A stretch of DNA of 64,000 bases from Haloferax sulfurifontis ATCC BAA-897. Its GTDB lineage: Archaea > Halobacteriota > Halobacteria > Halobacteriales > Haloferacaceae. The translations under genes and the position numbers were made by a program. This document shows, in pieces, positions 33,720-42,296 of this stretch (its first letter is position 1; each line of letters opens with the position of its first letter). The stretch spans positions 62,001 through 126,000 of the forward strand of contig NZ_AOLM01000019.1 of NCBI RefSeq assembly GCF_000337835.1. The letters are read 5' to 3'. The notes beneath the pieces were generated by a model. That model ran no database searches and was not told where the DNA came from. It worked only from the letters and a program-made list of their open reading frames with translations.

Positions 33720-34445
33720 TCACTCGACGAGAAGCGGGACGCTCCCGTCGCGGTCGACGACGACCGACTCGAACGGACGAATCTCCCGGACGACCTCGTC
33801 GTCGGCGACGAGCGAGACGCGGGCGTCGTCGCGTTCGACCGACAGTCTAATCGGGGGCTGGAGGACCCACGAGTTCGTCTGCGTCGCGTAGGGCGAGACG
33901 GGGACGACGGCGAGTCCGGCGGCCGGACCGACGACCGCCCCGCCCGCGGCGCGCGCGTAGCCGGAACTCCCGAGCGGGGTGGCGACGACGACGCCGTCGG
34001 CGCGGAACTCGTCGACGGGCGTCCAGCGCGTCGCCGCGCGCGACTCGTCGGTCGGGTCCGCCGAGAAGGGGACCGCCGTCTCCGCGTGGGCGACGCCGTA
34101 CTCGGAGATGTGCGCCGGCTCGCTCGTGACGAGCATCGCGTCGAAGAGCGCGCGCGCCGGCGAGTCCTCGCCGACCGAGAGTGTCGGGTGGTCGACGACG
34201 CGGCCGCCGCCGGCGACGAACGCGGACAGTCGAGACGCCAGTTCTTCCCGCTGGGGCGACCACGGCGCGGCGCAGTCGACGGGAACGACCGGACACGACC
34301 ACTCGGAGCCGAGCGCGACCGCCGAGAGCGCCGACTCGCCGACCGCGACGACGGCGTCCGCGTCGGCCGGCACCGATGCGACCGACGCATCGGCCGCTCT
34401 GACGGCGGTGGCGACCGAGTCGTCACCGACGATACCGAATCTCAT
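33720..34445 (-). CDS. NAD kinase-like protein lacking the GGDG motif
   Basis: A 241-aa protein whose C-terminal half fits the ATP-NAD kinase fold: DGVVVATPLGSSGYARAAGGAVV matches the NAD-site strand-turn of NadK. In the N-terminal half the usual GGDGT motif is replaced by AVGESALSA, so the phosphate-transfer Asp is missing. It may have lost kinase activity or use another donor. A second, canonical NAD kinase elsewhere in the genome would be expected. Divergent or intergenic spacing to neighbours gives no operon clue. Confidence 0.72.
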   Translation of the reverse strand: MRFGIVGDDSVATAVRAADASVASVPADADAVVAVGESALSAVALGSEWSCPVVPVDCAAPWSPQREELASRLSAFVAGGGRVVDHPTLSVGEDSPARALFDAMLVTSEPAHISEYGVAHAETAVPFSADPTDESRAATRWTPVDEFRADGVVVATPLGSSGYARAAGGAVVGPAAGLAVVPVSPYATQTNSWVLQPPIRLSVERDDARVSLVADDEVVREIRPFESVVVDRDGSVPLLVE

Positions 34446-34569
34446 CGTCGTCCACCCGCGGCGAGCCCCCGTAGCATCGTCCCGTGCTACGCCGCCGCGA
34501 ATAAAAGCCCTCGTGGTTCGGTCCGGCGGTGGAAAGGAGATTCCGCGGACCGTCCGCGTCGCCGACGCC

Positions 34570-35877
34570 TCAGAACGGCCAGTCGCCGGTGACCTTCATG
34601 CCTTCCGCTTGGTCTTCGGCTTCGAGCGCCGCCGCGATGTCCGCGGGGTCGGCGTGGGGAATCTCGCGGTCGGCGTCGGCGAGTTCGACGGTCAGTTCCG
34701 TGAGGAGAATCGCCTGCTCGCGGAGCGTCCGCGACTCCAGTTTCTCGATGGTGTCGGCGTGGGTGTGGCCCCAGCCGCGGCCGCGGCCGTCCTTTTCACT
34801 GCCGACCATGTACGCCGGGACGCCGCGGGCGACGAACGGCCAGTGGTCGCTGTGGGGGAGCTGTTCGGGGAGCGTCGAGACGTCGTGGTCGAACCGCTCG
34901 GCGACGGCGTCGGCGGCGGCTTCGAGTTCGTCGAAGCCGTGGGTCGTGAGCTTGAGCGTCCGCCCGGCGACGACGCCGTCGTTGTTGACGACGGCTTTCA
35001 CGTCGCTTCGGGCGTCGCCGAGGCGATCGGCTTCGTACGCGGAGCCGACGAGGCCGACCTCCTCCGCGCCGAAGCAGACGAAGCGGACGCGCGTGTCGAG
35101 TTCGTCCTCGCGGGCGGCGAGCGCGCGGGCGACCTCGACCACCATCGCGGTGCCCGCGCCGTTGTCCATCGCGCCCTCGGCGATGTCGTGGGCGTCGAGG
35201 TGGCTCGTGACGAGCACCTCCTCGTCGGTGTCGGGGCCGAGTTCGGCGTGGACGTTCCCGCTTTCGGCCGCGGGCGTCTCGCAGGTCACGTCGACGGTCA
35301 CCTCGTCGCCGTCGAACCGACGGCGGAGGCGCGCGCCGACTTCCTTGCTGACGCCGACCGCGGGGATGTCACCGATGGGCGCGTCCGCGGTGCCGACGCT
35401 CCCCGTGGGCGGGAGTTGGCCGGGGACGTGGTTGGCGAAGACGAACGCGGCCGCGCCGGCCTCGACGGCGTAGTAGTACTTCTCGCGGCGGTGGATGAAG
35501 CGGTCGTAGTGGTCGGGGACCGTCGTGGAGACGACGACGACCTTCCCCGAGAGGTCGCGGTCGAAGTCCTCGGGCAGGCCGTAGCCGAGGTCGACCAGTT
35601 CCCCGCTCGCGGTGCCGGCGGGACTTCGCGGGAGCGCGATGCATTCTTGGGTGGTGTCGGCGGCGTAGACGGCGCTGTCGCCGCGCTCCCAGCCCTGAAT
35701 CTCGAAGGGGTCGATGCGGACGTTCCGCGCGCCGACGCGGTCGAGGGCGTCTCGGGTCGCCTCCATCGCCTCGCGCTCGCCGGGTGAGCCGGTCATCCGG
35801 TTGCCGATGTCGACGAGTCGCTCCAAGTGGTTCCAGCCGACCTCGCTGGTGAACGTGTCGCCTATCCAGTCACTCAT
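34570..35877 (-). CDS. M28-family zinc aminopeptidase with PA domain
   Basis: A 435-aa protein. The N-terminal cap (MTGSPGEREAMEATRDAL) is followed by a protease-associated insert (about 110-200) and the M28 core. Zn ligands are in VTSHLDAHDIAEGAMDNGAG (His, Asp), CFGAEEVGLVGS (Glu-Glu) and later SDHWPFVARGVPAYM and WGHTHADTIEKL (His). No signal peptide is evident, so it may act in the cytosol or leave by an unclear route. It releases N-terminal residues from peptides. Confidence 0.9.
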   Translation of the reverse strand: MSDWIGDTFTSEVGWNHLERLVDIGNRMTGSPGEREAMEATRDALDRVGARNVRIDPFEIQGWERGDSAVYAADTTQECIALPRSPAGTASGELVDLGYGLPEDFDRDLSGKVVVVSTTVPDHYDRFIHRREKYYYAVEAGAAAFVFANHVPGQLPPTGSVGTADAPIGDIPAVGVSKEVGARLRRRFDGDEVTVDVTCETPAAESGNVHAELGPDTDEEVLVTSHLDAHDIAEGAMDNGAGTAMVVEVARALAAREDELDTRVRFVCFGAEEVGLVGSAYEADRLGDARSDVKAVVNNDGVVAGRTLKLTTHGFDELEAAADAVAERFDHDVSTLPEQLPHSDHWPFVARGVPAYMVGSEKDGRGRGWGHTHADTIEKLESRTLREQAILLTELTVELADADREIPHADPADIAAALEAEDQAEGMKVTGDWPF

Positions 35878-36078
35878 AGTGGACCGTCTCGCGGGGCCGT
35901 GGTAACCGTTGCGATGGGTCGAAACCGGGCGTCGGTCGAGGGCGAAAACCGACCGACTTCGACGGGAACCGCGGCTCGTCGCGTCGCGGCCGCGAGCGCG
36001 GGGAAGCGAGTGCCGAACCGCGACGCGGCCCGCGGGCGAGCGGCAGGTTCAAGGACCATCTATCACGTACGTTCATCC

Positions 36079-37245
36079 ATGACCGACGTGCGAATCGCCG
36101 GGGTCGGACTGACGAAGTTCGGCAGTCACCCCGAGCGAACCGGCCGCGACCTGTTCGCGGAGGCCGCCCTCGCCGCCCGCGAGGACGCCGGCGTCTCCCG
36201 CGACGACTACGAGGAACTCTTCTACGGCAACTTCATGGGCGAACTCGCCGAGAAACAGGGCCATCAGGGGCCGGTCATGGCCGAGGCCGCCGGCCTCGAC
36301 TGCCCCGCGACCCGCTACGAGCAGGCCTGCGCCTCCGCGGGCGTCGCCTTCCGGCAGGCCGTCGCGACGATTCGGAGCGGCGCGGCCGACGTGGTCCTCG
36401 CCGGCGGCATGGAGCGCATGAACAACCTCGGCACCGCCGAGGTGACCCAGTCGCTCGCCATCGCCGCGGACGAGCTGTTCGAGGTCCGCGCGGGCGTCAC
36501 GTTCCCCGGCGCGTACGCGCTCATGGCCCGCGCGTACTTCGACGCCTTCGGCGGCGACAGCGAGGACCTCGCGCACATCGCGGTGAAGAACCACGCCAAC
36601 GCGATGCAGAACGACTACGCGCAGTTCCACCGCGAAATCACGGTCGACGACGCGCTCGAAAGCCCCGTCGTCGCCGACCCGCTTTCCCTCTACGACGCCT
36701 GCCCCATCACCGACGGCGCGAGCGCGGTCGTCCTCGTCAGCGACGACTACGCCGAGCGCCACGGCCTCGACGCGCCCGTCTCCGTCACCGGGTCGGGACA
36801 GGGCGGCGACAAGGCCGCGCTCCAAGACAGGCCACACCTCGCGCGGACGCCCGCCGCGACGAAAGCCGCCGACGCCGCCTACGCCGACGCCGGCATCGGC
36901 CCCGACGACGTGGACGTGGCCGAGGTCCACGACTGCTTCACCATCGCCGAGGTGCTCGCGCTCGAATCGCTCGGCCTCTACGACCACGGCGAGGGCGTCG
37001 GCGCGGCCGCCCGCGGCGAGACGACCCGCGACGGCGACCTCCCGGTGAACCTCTCGGGCGGCCTCAAGGCGAAAGGCCACCCCGTCGGCGCGACGGGGAC
37101 CGCCCAAGTCGTCGAGATGACGAAGCTCCTGCGCGGCGACCACGGTAACAGCGACGCCGTCCCGGACGCTCGCGTCGGCGTCACCCACAACGCGGGTGGG
37201 ACCGTCGCCAGCGCGGTCGTCCACGTCCTGGAGGTGGACCGATGA
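36079..37245 (+). CDS. Thiolase (SCP2/archaeal acetyl-CoA acyltransferase type)
   Basis: A 388-aa thiolase-fold protein. The nucleophile Cys lies in YEQACASAGVAF, and the C-terminal His motifs are AEVHDCFTIAEVLALE and GLKAKGHPVGATG. The ATG at 36079 starts the fold (MTDVRIAGVGLTKFG); the long in-frame upstream extension is not conserved-looking. It overlaps the next gene (DUF35/OB-fold) by 4 bases. In archaea such pairs form complexes that channel acetoacetyl-CoA or act in acyl-CoA breakdown; which applies here is not shown. Confidence 0.92.
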   Translation: MTDVRIAGVGLTKFGSHPERTGRDLFAEAALAAREDAGVSRDDYEELFYGNFMGELAEKQGHQGPVMAEAAGLDCPATRYEQACASAGVAFRQAVATIRSGAADVVLAGGMERMNNLGTAEVTQSLAIAADELFEVRAGVTFPGAYALMARAYFDAFGGDSEDLAHIAVKNHANAMQNDYAQFHREITVDDALESPVVADPLSLYDACPITDGASAVVLVSDDYAERHGLDAPVSVTGSGQGGDKAALQDRPHLARTPAATKAADAAYADAGIGPDDVDVAEVHDCFTIAEVLALESLGLYDHGEGVGAAARGETTRDGDLPVNLSGGLKAKGHPVGATGTAQVVEMTKLLRGDHGNSDAVPDARVGVTHNAGGTVASAVVHVLEVDR

Positions 37246-37622
37246 CCGACACCGGCTACGACGAGTGGCTGGCCGCAATCGCGGACGGCGAGGGCTACTA
37301 CCTCGCGTGTCCCGACGGCCACGGCTCGCTCCCGCCGCGGCGCTCCTGTCCGCACTGCGGCGCGGCCGAGTTGACCGCGGAACCGCTCCCGGAGACCGGC
37401 GAGGTGCTCACCTTCACCGAGGTGCACGTCCCCGCGCCGGACTTCGCCGACGAAGCGCCCTACGTGACGGCTATCGCGTCGTTCGGCCCGGTCAAACTCA
37501 CGGGCGTCGTCCGCGACCTGCCCGCCGACGAGGTCGACCTCGGCGCGACGGTCTCGGTCGACGTGGACGTGAACGCGACGACCGACGAGCAACTGCTCGT
37601 GTTCCGGCCCGCGAGCGAGTAG
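37242..37622 (+). CDS. Zn-ribbon/OB-fold (DUF35, ChsH2-type) acyl-CoA-binding partner
   Basis: A 126-aa protein. An N-terminal zinc ribbon (CPDGHGS, then SCPHCGA) is followed by an OB fold (LPETGEVLTFTEVHVPAPDF, TAIASFGPVKLTGVV). DUF35 proteins bridge thiolases and HMG-CoA synthase or help acyl-CoA dehydratases. Translational coupling (ATGA overlap) to the thiolase makes it that enzyme's partner. In the first Zn pair one Cys is replaced by His (C-x4-H-x8-C-x2-C). Confidence 0.9.
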   Translation: MTDTGYDEWLAAIADGEGYYLACPDGHGSLPPRRSCPHCGAAELTAEPLPETGEVLTFTEVHVPAPDFADEAPYVTAIASFGPVKLTGVVRDLPADEVDLGATVSVDVDVNATTDEQLLVFRPASE

Positions 37623-37636
37623 CGCCGCGCGGCCGA

Positions 37637-37780
37637 TTACTCGTCGCTCGCCTCGATGGCCTCCAGCGGCGAGCGCCAGCCGAAGACGTACGAGCCGAGG
37701 AGCCACGCCCAGAAGCCGGCCGCGAGGAGCGCGATGGCTCCGTACAGGAACAGCGAGAACAGCGACAGGGAGTCGAGCAT
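37637..37780 (-). CDS. 47-aa small membrane protein
   Basis: An ATG at 37780 opens a 47-codon frame ending TAA at 37637: MLDSLSLFSLFLYGAIALL, continuing as a second hydrophobic part (GFWAWLLGSYVFGW), then a polar acidic tail (RSPLEAIEASDE). Codon third positions are G/C, as in real genes here, and both the start and the stop fit the gap between two convergent genes. Upstream there is an AT-rich CAATTCAATCC box. No homologue is recognised. Confidence 0.55.
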   Translation of the reverse strand: MLDSLSLFSLFLYGAIALLAAGFWAWLLGSYVFGWRSPLEAIEASDE

Positions 37781-37819
37781 CGGTCTAAGGATTGAATTGA
37801 AGCCGCGGTCGCGTCGGCG

Positions 37820-38746
37820 TCAGTCGAGGGCGTTGCGGACGGTGTCCACGAAGGCGTTCGGGAACTCGACGTGCGGGAGCAACATCGCGTCATCGAAGAC
37901 GACGAGCCGGCAGTCCGCGGCGTCCGCGAGGTCCCGACCCTGCTTCAGCGGCGTGATGTCGCTCTCGCGGCCCCAGACGAGCGTCGTCGGCACGTCGAGG
38001 GCCGACAGCGCCTCGGCGAGGTCGATGTCGGTGTTGAGGTAGCCCGAGATGAACGACGCCGGCGCGAAGCGCGCGCCCTCCTGGTGAGCCGTGCGCCACT
38101 CGTACTCCTGCCACTCCTCGCCCGCCTTCTCGGGGTCGTAGTAGCCGTGGTCGGCGTTGAAGTAGCGAATCGACGGCCGGGAGGCGACGACGTTGAACAG
38201 CGCCTCGCCGACGACCGGCGCGCGGACGAGCTCGCGGAGCCACTCCTTGGGGTCGGGGCCGCCGCGCGACGTGGGACAGACGAGGACGAACCGCGAGACC
38301 GACACGTCGTCTCGCTCTGCGGCGGCGACGGCGTAGGCCGCGGTGAGCGACGAGGCGAGGACCGCGGGGTCGTCGTACTCCGCGAGGAAGTCGCCGACGA
38401 AGTCCTCGTAGAGCGCGGGCGAGTAGTACAACGCCGGGCGGTCCGACAGGCCGAACCCGGGGAGGTCGGGCGCGACGACGTGGTAGTCCTCGGCGAGGGT
38501 CGAAAACACCTCGCGGAACTCGCCGGACGATCCCGCGGCGTTGATACCGTGGAGGAACACGAGCGTCGGGTCGTCCTCGTTTCCGGCCTCGGCGTACGAC
38601 ACGTCCATGCCGCGCCAGCGGTACGTTCCGTGAGACCCGGAGAGCGGCGGTTCGAGAGGGCCCACGCGTTTCGAGAGGGCGGCGTTGGTCGCGGCGGTGA
38701 GACCGACGCCGGCGGCGGCCAGTCCGATGGCTCGTCGGAGTTTCAT
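37820..38746 (-). CDS. Alpha/beta hydrolase
   Basis: A 308-aa protein. An N-terminal hydrophobic helix (AIGLAAAGVGLTAATNAAL) may be a signal or anchor. The oxyanion region is VFLHGINAAG, the nucleophile elbow is VLASSLTAAYA (ASSLT rather than G-x-S-x-G), the acid is in VWGRESDITP, and the His is in LLPHVEFPNAF. These make the catalytic triad. The substrate is unknown. The ATG at 38746 starts the helix; an upstream in-frame extension is basic and Pro-rich, so it was discarded. Confidence 0.85.
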   Translation of the reverse strand: MKLRRAIGLAAAGVGLTAATNAALSKRVGPLEPPLSGSHGTYRWRGMDVSYAEAGNEDDPTLVFLHGINAAGSSGEFREVFSTLAEDYHVVAPDLPGFGLSDRPALYYSPALYEDFVGDFLAEYDDPAVLASSLTAAYAVAAAERDDVSVSRFVLVCPTSRGGPDPKEWLRELVRAPVVGEALFNVVASRPSIRYFNADHGYYDPEKAGEEWQEYEWRTAHQEGARFAPASFISGYLNTDIDLAEALSALDVPTTLVWGRESDITPLKQGRDLADAADCRLVVFDDAMLLPHVEFPNAFVDTVRNALD

Positions 38747-38838
38747 GTCACGTAGATTGCGCGCGGTGGCCTTAATTCGCCCGCCCGTGGCGGGGTGGTG
38801 GGCAGGGGCGTCCCGCCCGCACCCGGGTCGTCTCGGCG

Positions 38839-39951
38839 TCAGTCGTCCCGGTCGTCCAGACACTCCCGGAGCGGTTCGAGCACGTCCTCGGCGACCGCGT
38901 AGGGGTCCGTCTCCTTTTCGACGACCGCCTCGGCGAACTCCTCGACCCCGCCGCGTCGGTCGAGTTCGGCTTCGAGGAGCCGGTTCACGTCGCTTCGGAG
39001 GAGCTGTCGTATCTCCTCGCCGGCGCGCTTGCGGGCCTTCTCGGCCAACTCGCCGGAGGCGTCGAGGTAGTCGCGGTGGTCGTCCAGCGTCTCGACCAAC
39101 TCGTCGATTCCCTCGCCGGTCGTGGCGACGGTTTCGAGGACCTGCGGCGTCCAGACGGGCGGGTCGTCGGAGACGTCGTCGGTCTCGGCATCGGCGGTAT
39201 CGCCCGTGTCTGCGTGCCCGCTATGGCCGTCGTGTCCGTGCCCGGCGTCGTCGAACGCCGCGGCCCCGTGGTGGCCCGTGTCGAGGTTCGCCCGCGGGTC
39301 GTCGCGGAGGTGAATCATCTCCTGTAGCTCCGCGACGGTGCGCGACGCGCCCTCCATGTCGGCCTTGTTGACGACGAACACGTCGCCGATTTCGAGGATG
39401 CCCGCCTTGAGCATCTGCACGTCGTCGCCGCTCCCGGGCTGGACGAGGACGACGACCGTGTCGGCGGTCTTCACCACGTCCACCTCGTTTTGCCCCGCGC
39501 CGACCGTCTCGATGATGATGCGGTCTTTCCCGAAGGCGTCGAGCGCCTTCACGGCGTCCGCGGTGGCGGTCGAGAGGCCGCCGAGTTGCCCGCGGGCGCT
39601 CATCGACCGGAAGAACACGTCCATGTCGCCGACGTTCGAGGCCATGCGGATGCGGTCGCCGAGGACGGCCCCGCCGGTGTACGGCGAGGAGGGGTCCACG
39701 GCGATGACGCCGACCGTCTCGCCCTGGTCGCGGTAGTGCTTCGCCAACTTGTCGACGAGCGTGGACTTGCCGGCTCCCGGACTGCCCGTGATGCCGACGA
39801 CGGACGCCCCGCCCGTGTGCGCGTGAAGCTCCGAGACGATGTCCCGATAGCCCGGCGACTGCGACTCGATTTTCGTGATGGCGCGTGCGAGCGCTCGGTG
39901 CTCGCCGTCGAGGAGGCGCTCGACGAGGTCGGATTCGACCGCCCGACTCAT
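38839..39951 (-). CDS. meaB: Methylmalonyl-CoA mutase-associated GTPase MeaB with His-rich insert
   Basis: A 370-aa SIMIBI-class GTPase. The P-loop is GITGSPGAGKST (about 53-64), followed by DPSSPYTGGAVLGDRIRM, IIETVGAGQNE and VVNKADMEG. It protects and reloads the B12 cofactor of methylmalonyl-CoA mutase. Unusually, residues about 218-265 hold an insert with six His in 20 residues (HH, HGHDGHSGH) followed by an acidic run, between the NKxD motif and the C-terminal helices. Its start lies 2 bases after the stop of the B12-binding subunit gene upstream, so the two are co-transcribed. Confidence 0.94.
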   Translation of the reverse strand: MSRAVESDLVERLLDGEHRALARAITKIESQSPGYRDIVSELHAHTGGASVVGITGSPGAGKSTLVDKLAKHYRDQGETVGVIAVDPSSPYTGGAVLGDRIRMASNVGDMDVFFRSMSARGQLGGLSTATADAVKALDAFGKDRIIIETVGAGQNEVDVVKTADTVVVLVQPGSGDDVQMLKAGILEIGDVFVVNKADMEGASRTVAELQEMIHLRDDPRANLDTGHHGAAAFDDAGHGHDGHSGHADTGDTADAETDDVSDDPPVWTPQVLETVATTGEGIDELVETLDDHRDYLDASGELAEKARKRAGEEIRQLLRSDVNRLLEAELDRRGGVEEFAEAVVEKETDPYAVAEDVLEPLRECLDDRDD

Positions 39952-39953
39952 CG

Positions 39954-40373
39954 TCACGGTCGCTCGGGCGCGTGTTCCTTCACGAAGTCGATGGTCTCCT
40001 GCATCGGCGTGCCGGGACCGAAGATGGCGTCGACGCCCTGTTCGAGGAGAGCGGGTCGGTCCTCTTCGGGGATGATGCCGCCGACGATGACGAGGGTGTC
40101 GTCGAGCGCGCCGTACTCTTCGAGACCCGCCATCACCTTCGGGACGAGCGTGTTGTGCGCGCCGGAGAGGATGGAGATGCCCAGCACGTCCACGTCCTCT
40201 TGGACCGTCGCCTGGATAATCTCGTCCGGGGCGCGATGCAGTCCGGAGTAGATGACTTCGAATCCCGCGTCGCGGAAGGCGCGAGAGATGACGTGTGCAC
40301 CGCGGTCGTGGCCGTCCAGTCCCACCTTGGCGATGAGACACCGGATCGTTCGCTGTTCGGAGTCCGCGCTCAT
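39954..40373 (-). CDS. Methylmalonyl-CoA mutase, B12-binding (small) subunit
   Basis: A 139-aa cobalamin-binding domain: the motif KVGLDGHDRGA gives the DxHxxG lower-axial His22, then LSGAHNTLVPKVMAGL and GGIIPEEDRPALLEQG, the family fold ending. The catalytic large subunit is not in the window and must be encoded elsewhere. It forms an operon with meaB. The mutase interconverts methylmalonyl-CoA and succinyl-CoA in propionate and odd-chain use and in haloarchaeal PHBV metabolism. Confidence 0.94.
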   Translation of the reverse strand: MSADSEQRTIRCLIAKVGLDGHDRGAHVISRAFRDAGFEVIYSGLHRAPDEIIQATVQEDVDVLGISILSGAHNTLVPKVMAGLEEYGALDDTLVIVGGIIPEEDRPALLEQGVDAIFGPGTPMQETIDFVKEHAPERP

Positions 40374-40430
40374 AGACGGGGATTCGATGTCCCGCGCTTT
40401 GACTCTAACGGAAAATAAGGTAGGTCCGGC

Positions 40431-42257
40431 TCAGTCGGCGGCGGCGGGCGCGCTCCGGACGTACTCGTCGAGGAAGTCGGCTATCTGGGAGTACGCCTCG
40501 ATGCGGTTCTCCAGCTTGGAAAAGCCGTGGCCTTCGTCGTCGAAGATGAGTTCGCGGACGTGGGCGTGTTCCCTCGCCTCCTCGACGAGCTGGTGGGCCT
40601 CGCTGACCGGCACCCGCGGGTCGTTCTCGCCGTGGAGGACGAAAAGCGGCGCGCGAATCTTCTCGACGTTGTTGATAGGCGAGATGGATTCGAGGAACTC
40701 GCGGTCGTCTTCGAGCGAGCCGTACTCGGCCTCGCGGAGTTCGCGTCGCCAGTCGCCGGTGTTTTCGAGGAACGTCACGAAGTTGGCGATGCCGACGATG
40801 TCGACGCCGGCGGCCCACAGGTCGGGGTACTCGGTCAGCGCCGCGAGCACCATGAACCCGCCGTACGAGCCGCCCATGGCGACGATTTTCTCCGGGTCGA
40901 CCGCCGGGTGGTCGTGGAGCCACTCGACGGCGGCCTCGATGTCGGCGACGGAGTCCATCCGCTTTTCGACGTCGTCGAGGTGGCCGTAGGCCTTCCCGTA
41001 GCCCGCGGAGCCGCGGACGTTCGGCTCGAAGTAGGCGTAGCCCCGCGAGAGGAAGTACTGCTTGACCGCCGAGAACGACGGCCGGCGCTGGGACTCGGGG
41101 CCGCCGTGGATGTCCACGATGACGGGCGTCTCGCCCTCGGGCGACTCCTCGGGGAGCGTGAAGAACGCCGGGATGTCGCGGCCGTCGAACGTCGGATACC
41201 GGACGAGTTCGGGCGGGACGAACGTGTCCCGTGGGATGCCCGCGGTCGCCGCGAGCGTCCACCGCTCGGCGTCGCCCGTGGCCAACTCGACCACGTAGAC
41301 GTTCGCGGTGTCGGCGCTGGCGGTGACGGTGACCGCGGCGCGCTCGCCGTCCGGCGAAAAGGAGACGCCGCCGGCGACGCCGTTCGGCAGGTCGGGCTGG
41401 GGGAGCGCGTCGATGCGGTCGGGCGCGGTGAGTTCGCCGAAGGTGAGTTCCGTGTAGCCCTCGACGTTCCGCGAGTAGACGAGCCGGCGCGAGTCGTGGT
41501 CGATGCTGATGCCCTCCAGTTCGTGGTCGCCGCCGGCCTCGACGGTCGTGAACGCCCCGGAGTCGAGTTCGTAGCGGACGAGTTCGAGCGTGTCGCTCCC
41601 GCGGTCGGTCACCATGTAGACGTTCTCGCCGTCGGGGCCCCACTCGGGGCTCTGGAAGCGAACCGTCCCCTGATGCGGCGTGAGATGGGTCAGCTCGCCG
41701 GTGGCGAGGTCGAGCACCGACACGTCCTGGTCGAAGTTCGAGTACGCCTCTTGGACGATGAGCTTCGAGTCGTCGGGCGAGAAGCCGCCGACGGTGAGCC
41801 AGCCGTCGCCCTCGTGGACGAGTTCGGCGTCGGTGCCGGTCCCGTTTCGGGCCTGCACGTAGACGTCGAAGACGGCGTTGTCGCGGCGGTTCGAGGTGAA
41901 CGCGAACCGCTCGCCGTCGTGGCTCCAGCCGCCCCAGCGGTGCTTGGCGTCGGGGTGTTCGGTCAGGTTCTCGATGACGCCGGTGTCGGGTTCGAGTCGG
42001 AACAACTGCGCGCGCTCGTTGCCGCCGTTGTCCATGCCGAAGGCGACTTCGGGACGCTCGGGGGACCACGAGGCGAAGGTGACGCGCTCCTCGTAGAACG
42101 TCCGCTGTTCGGGCCACGCGCCGGGCGAATCGACCGTCCAGACCTGCGGGACGCCCGTCGTGTCCATGAGGAACGACAGGCGCTCGCCGTCCGCCGAAAA
42201 GGACGCGCCGTAGGCGCTCCTGATGTTCAGGTAGCGCTCGATGTCGTACGTTCGCAT
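40431..42257 (-). CDS. S9-family prolyl oligopeptidase/acylaminoacyl peptidase
   Basis: A 608-aa serine peptidase. An N-terminal beta-propeller (about 1-340, TolB/WD40-like repeats such as SFSADGERLSFL, SWSPERPEVAFG, GFSPDDSKLIVQE) restricts access to the C-terminal alpha/beta hydrolase. The triad is Ser in GGSYGGFMVLAA, Asp in HGENDPRVPVSEA and His in DDEGHGFSKLENR. No signal peptide is seen, so it acts on small peptides in the cytosol. Length and order match archaeal acylaminoacyl peptidases. Confidence 0.93.
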   Translation of the reverse strand: MRTYDIERYLNIRSAYGASFSADGERLSFLMDTTGVPQVWTVDSPGAWPEQRTFYEERVTFASWSPERPEVAFGMDNGGNERAQLFRLEPDTGVIENLTEHPDAKHRWGGWSHDGERFAFTSNRRDNAVFDVYVQARNGTGTDAELVHEGDGWLTVGGFSPDDSKLIVQEAYSNFDQDVSVLDLATGELTHLTPHQGTVRFQSPEWGPDGENVYMVTDRGSDTLELVRYELDSGAFTTVEAGGDHELEGISIDHDSRRLVYSRNVEGYTELTFGELTAPDRIDALPQPDLPNGVAGGVSFSPDGERAAVTVTASADTANVYVVELATGDAERWTLAATAGIPRDTFVPPELVRYPTFDGRDIPAFFTLPEESPEGETPVIVDIHGGPESQRRPSFSAVKQYFLSRGYAYFEPNVRGSAGYGKAYGHLDDVEKRMDSVADIEAAVEWLHDHPAVDPEKIVAMGGSYGGFMVLAALTEYPDLWAAGVDIVGIANFVTFLENTGDWRRELREAEYGSLEDDREFLESISPINNVEKIRAPLFVLHGENDPRVPVSEAHQLVEEAREHAHVRELIFDDEGHGFSKLENRIEAYSQIADFLDEYVRSAPAAAD

Positions 42258-42296
42258 ACCTCGAATTGCCCCGGCGACGAGAAATCGGTTTGGGTG

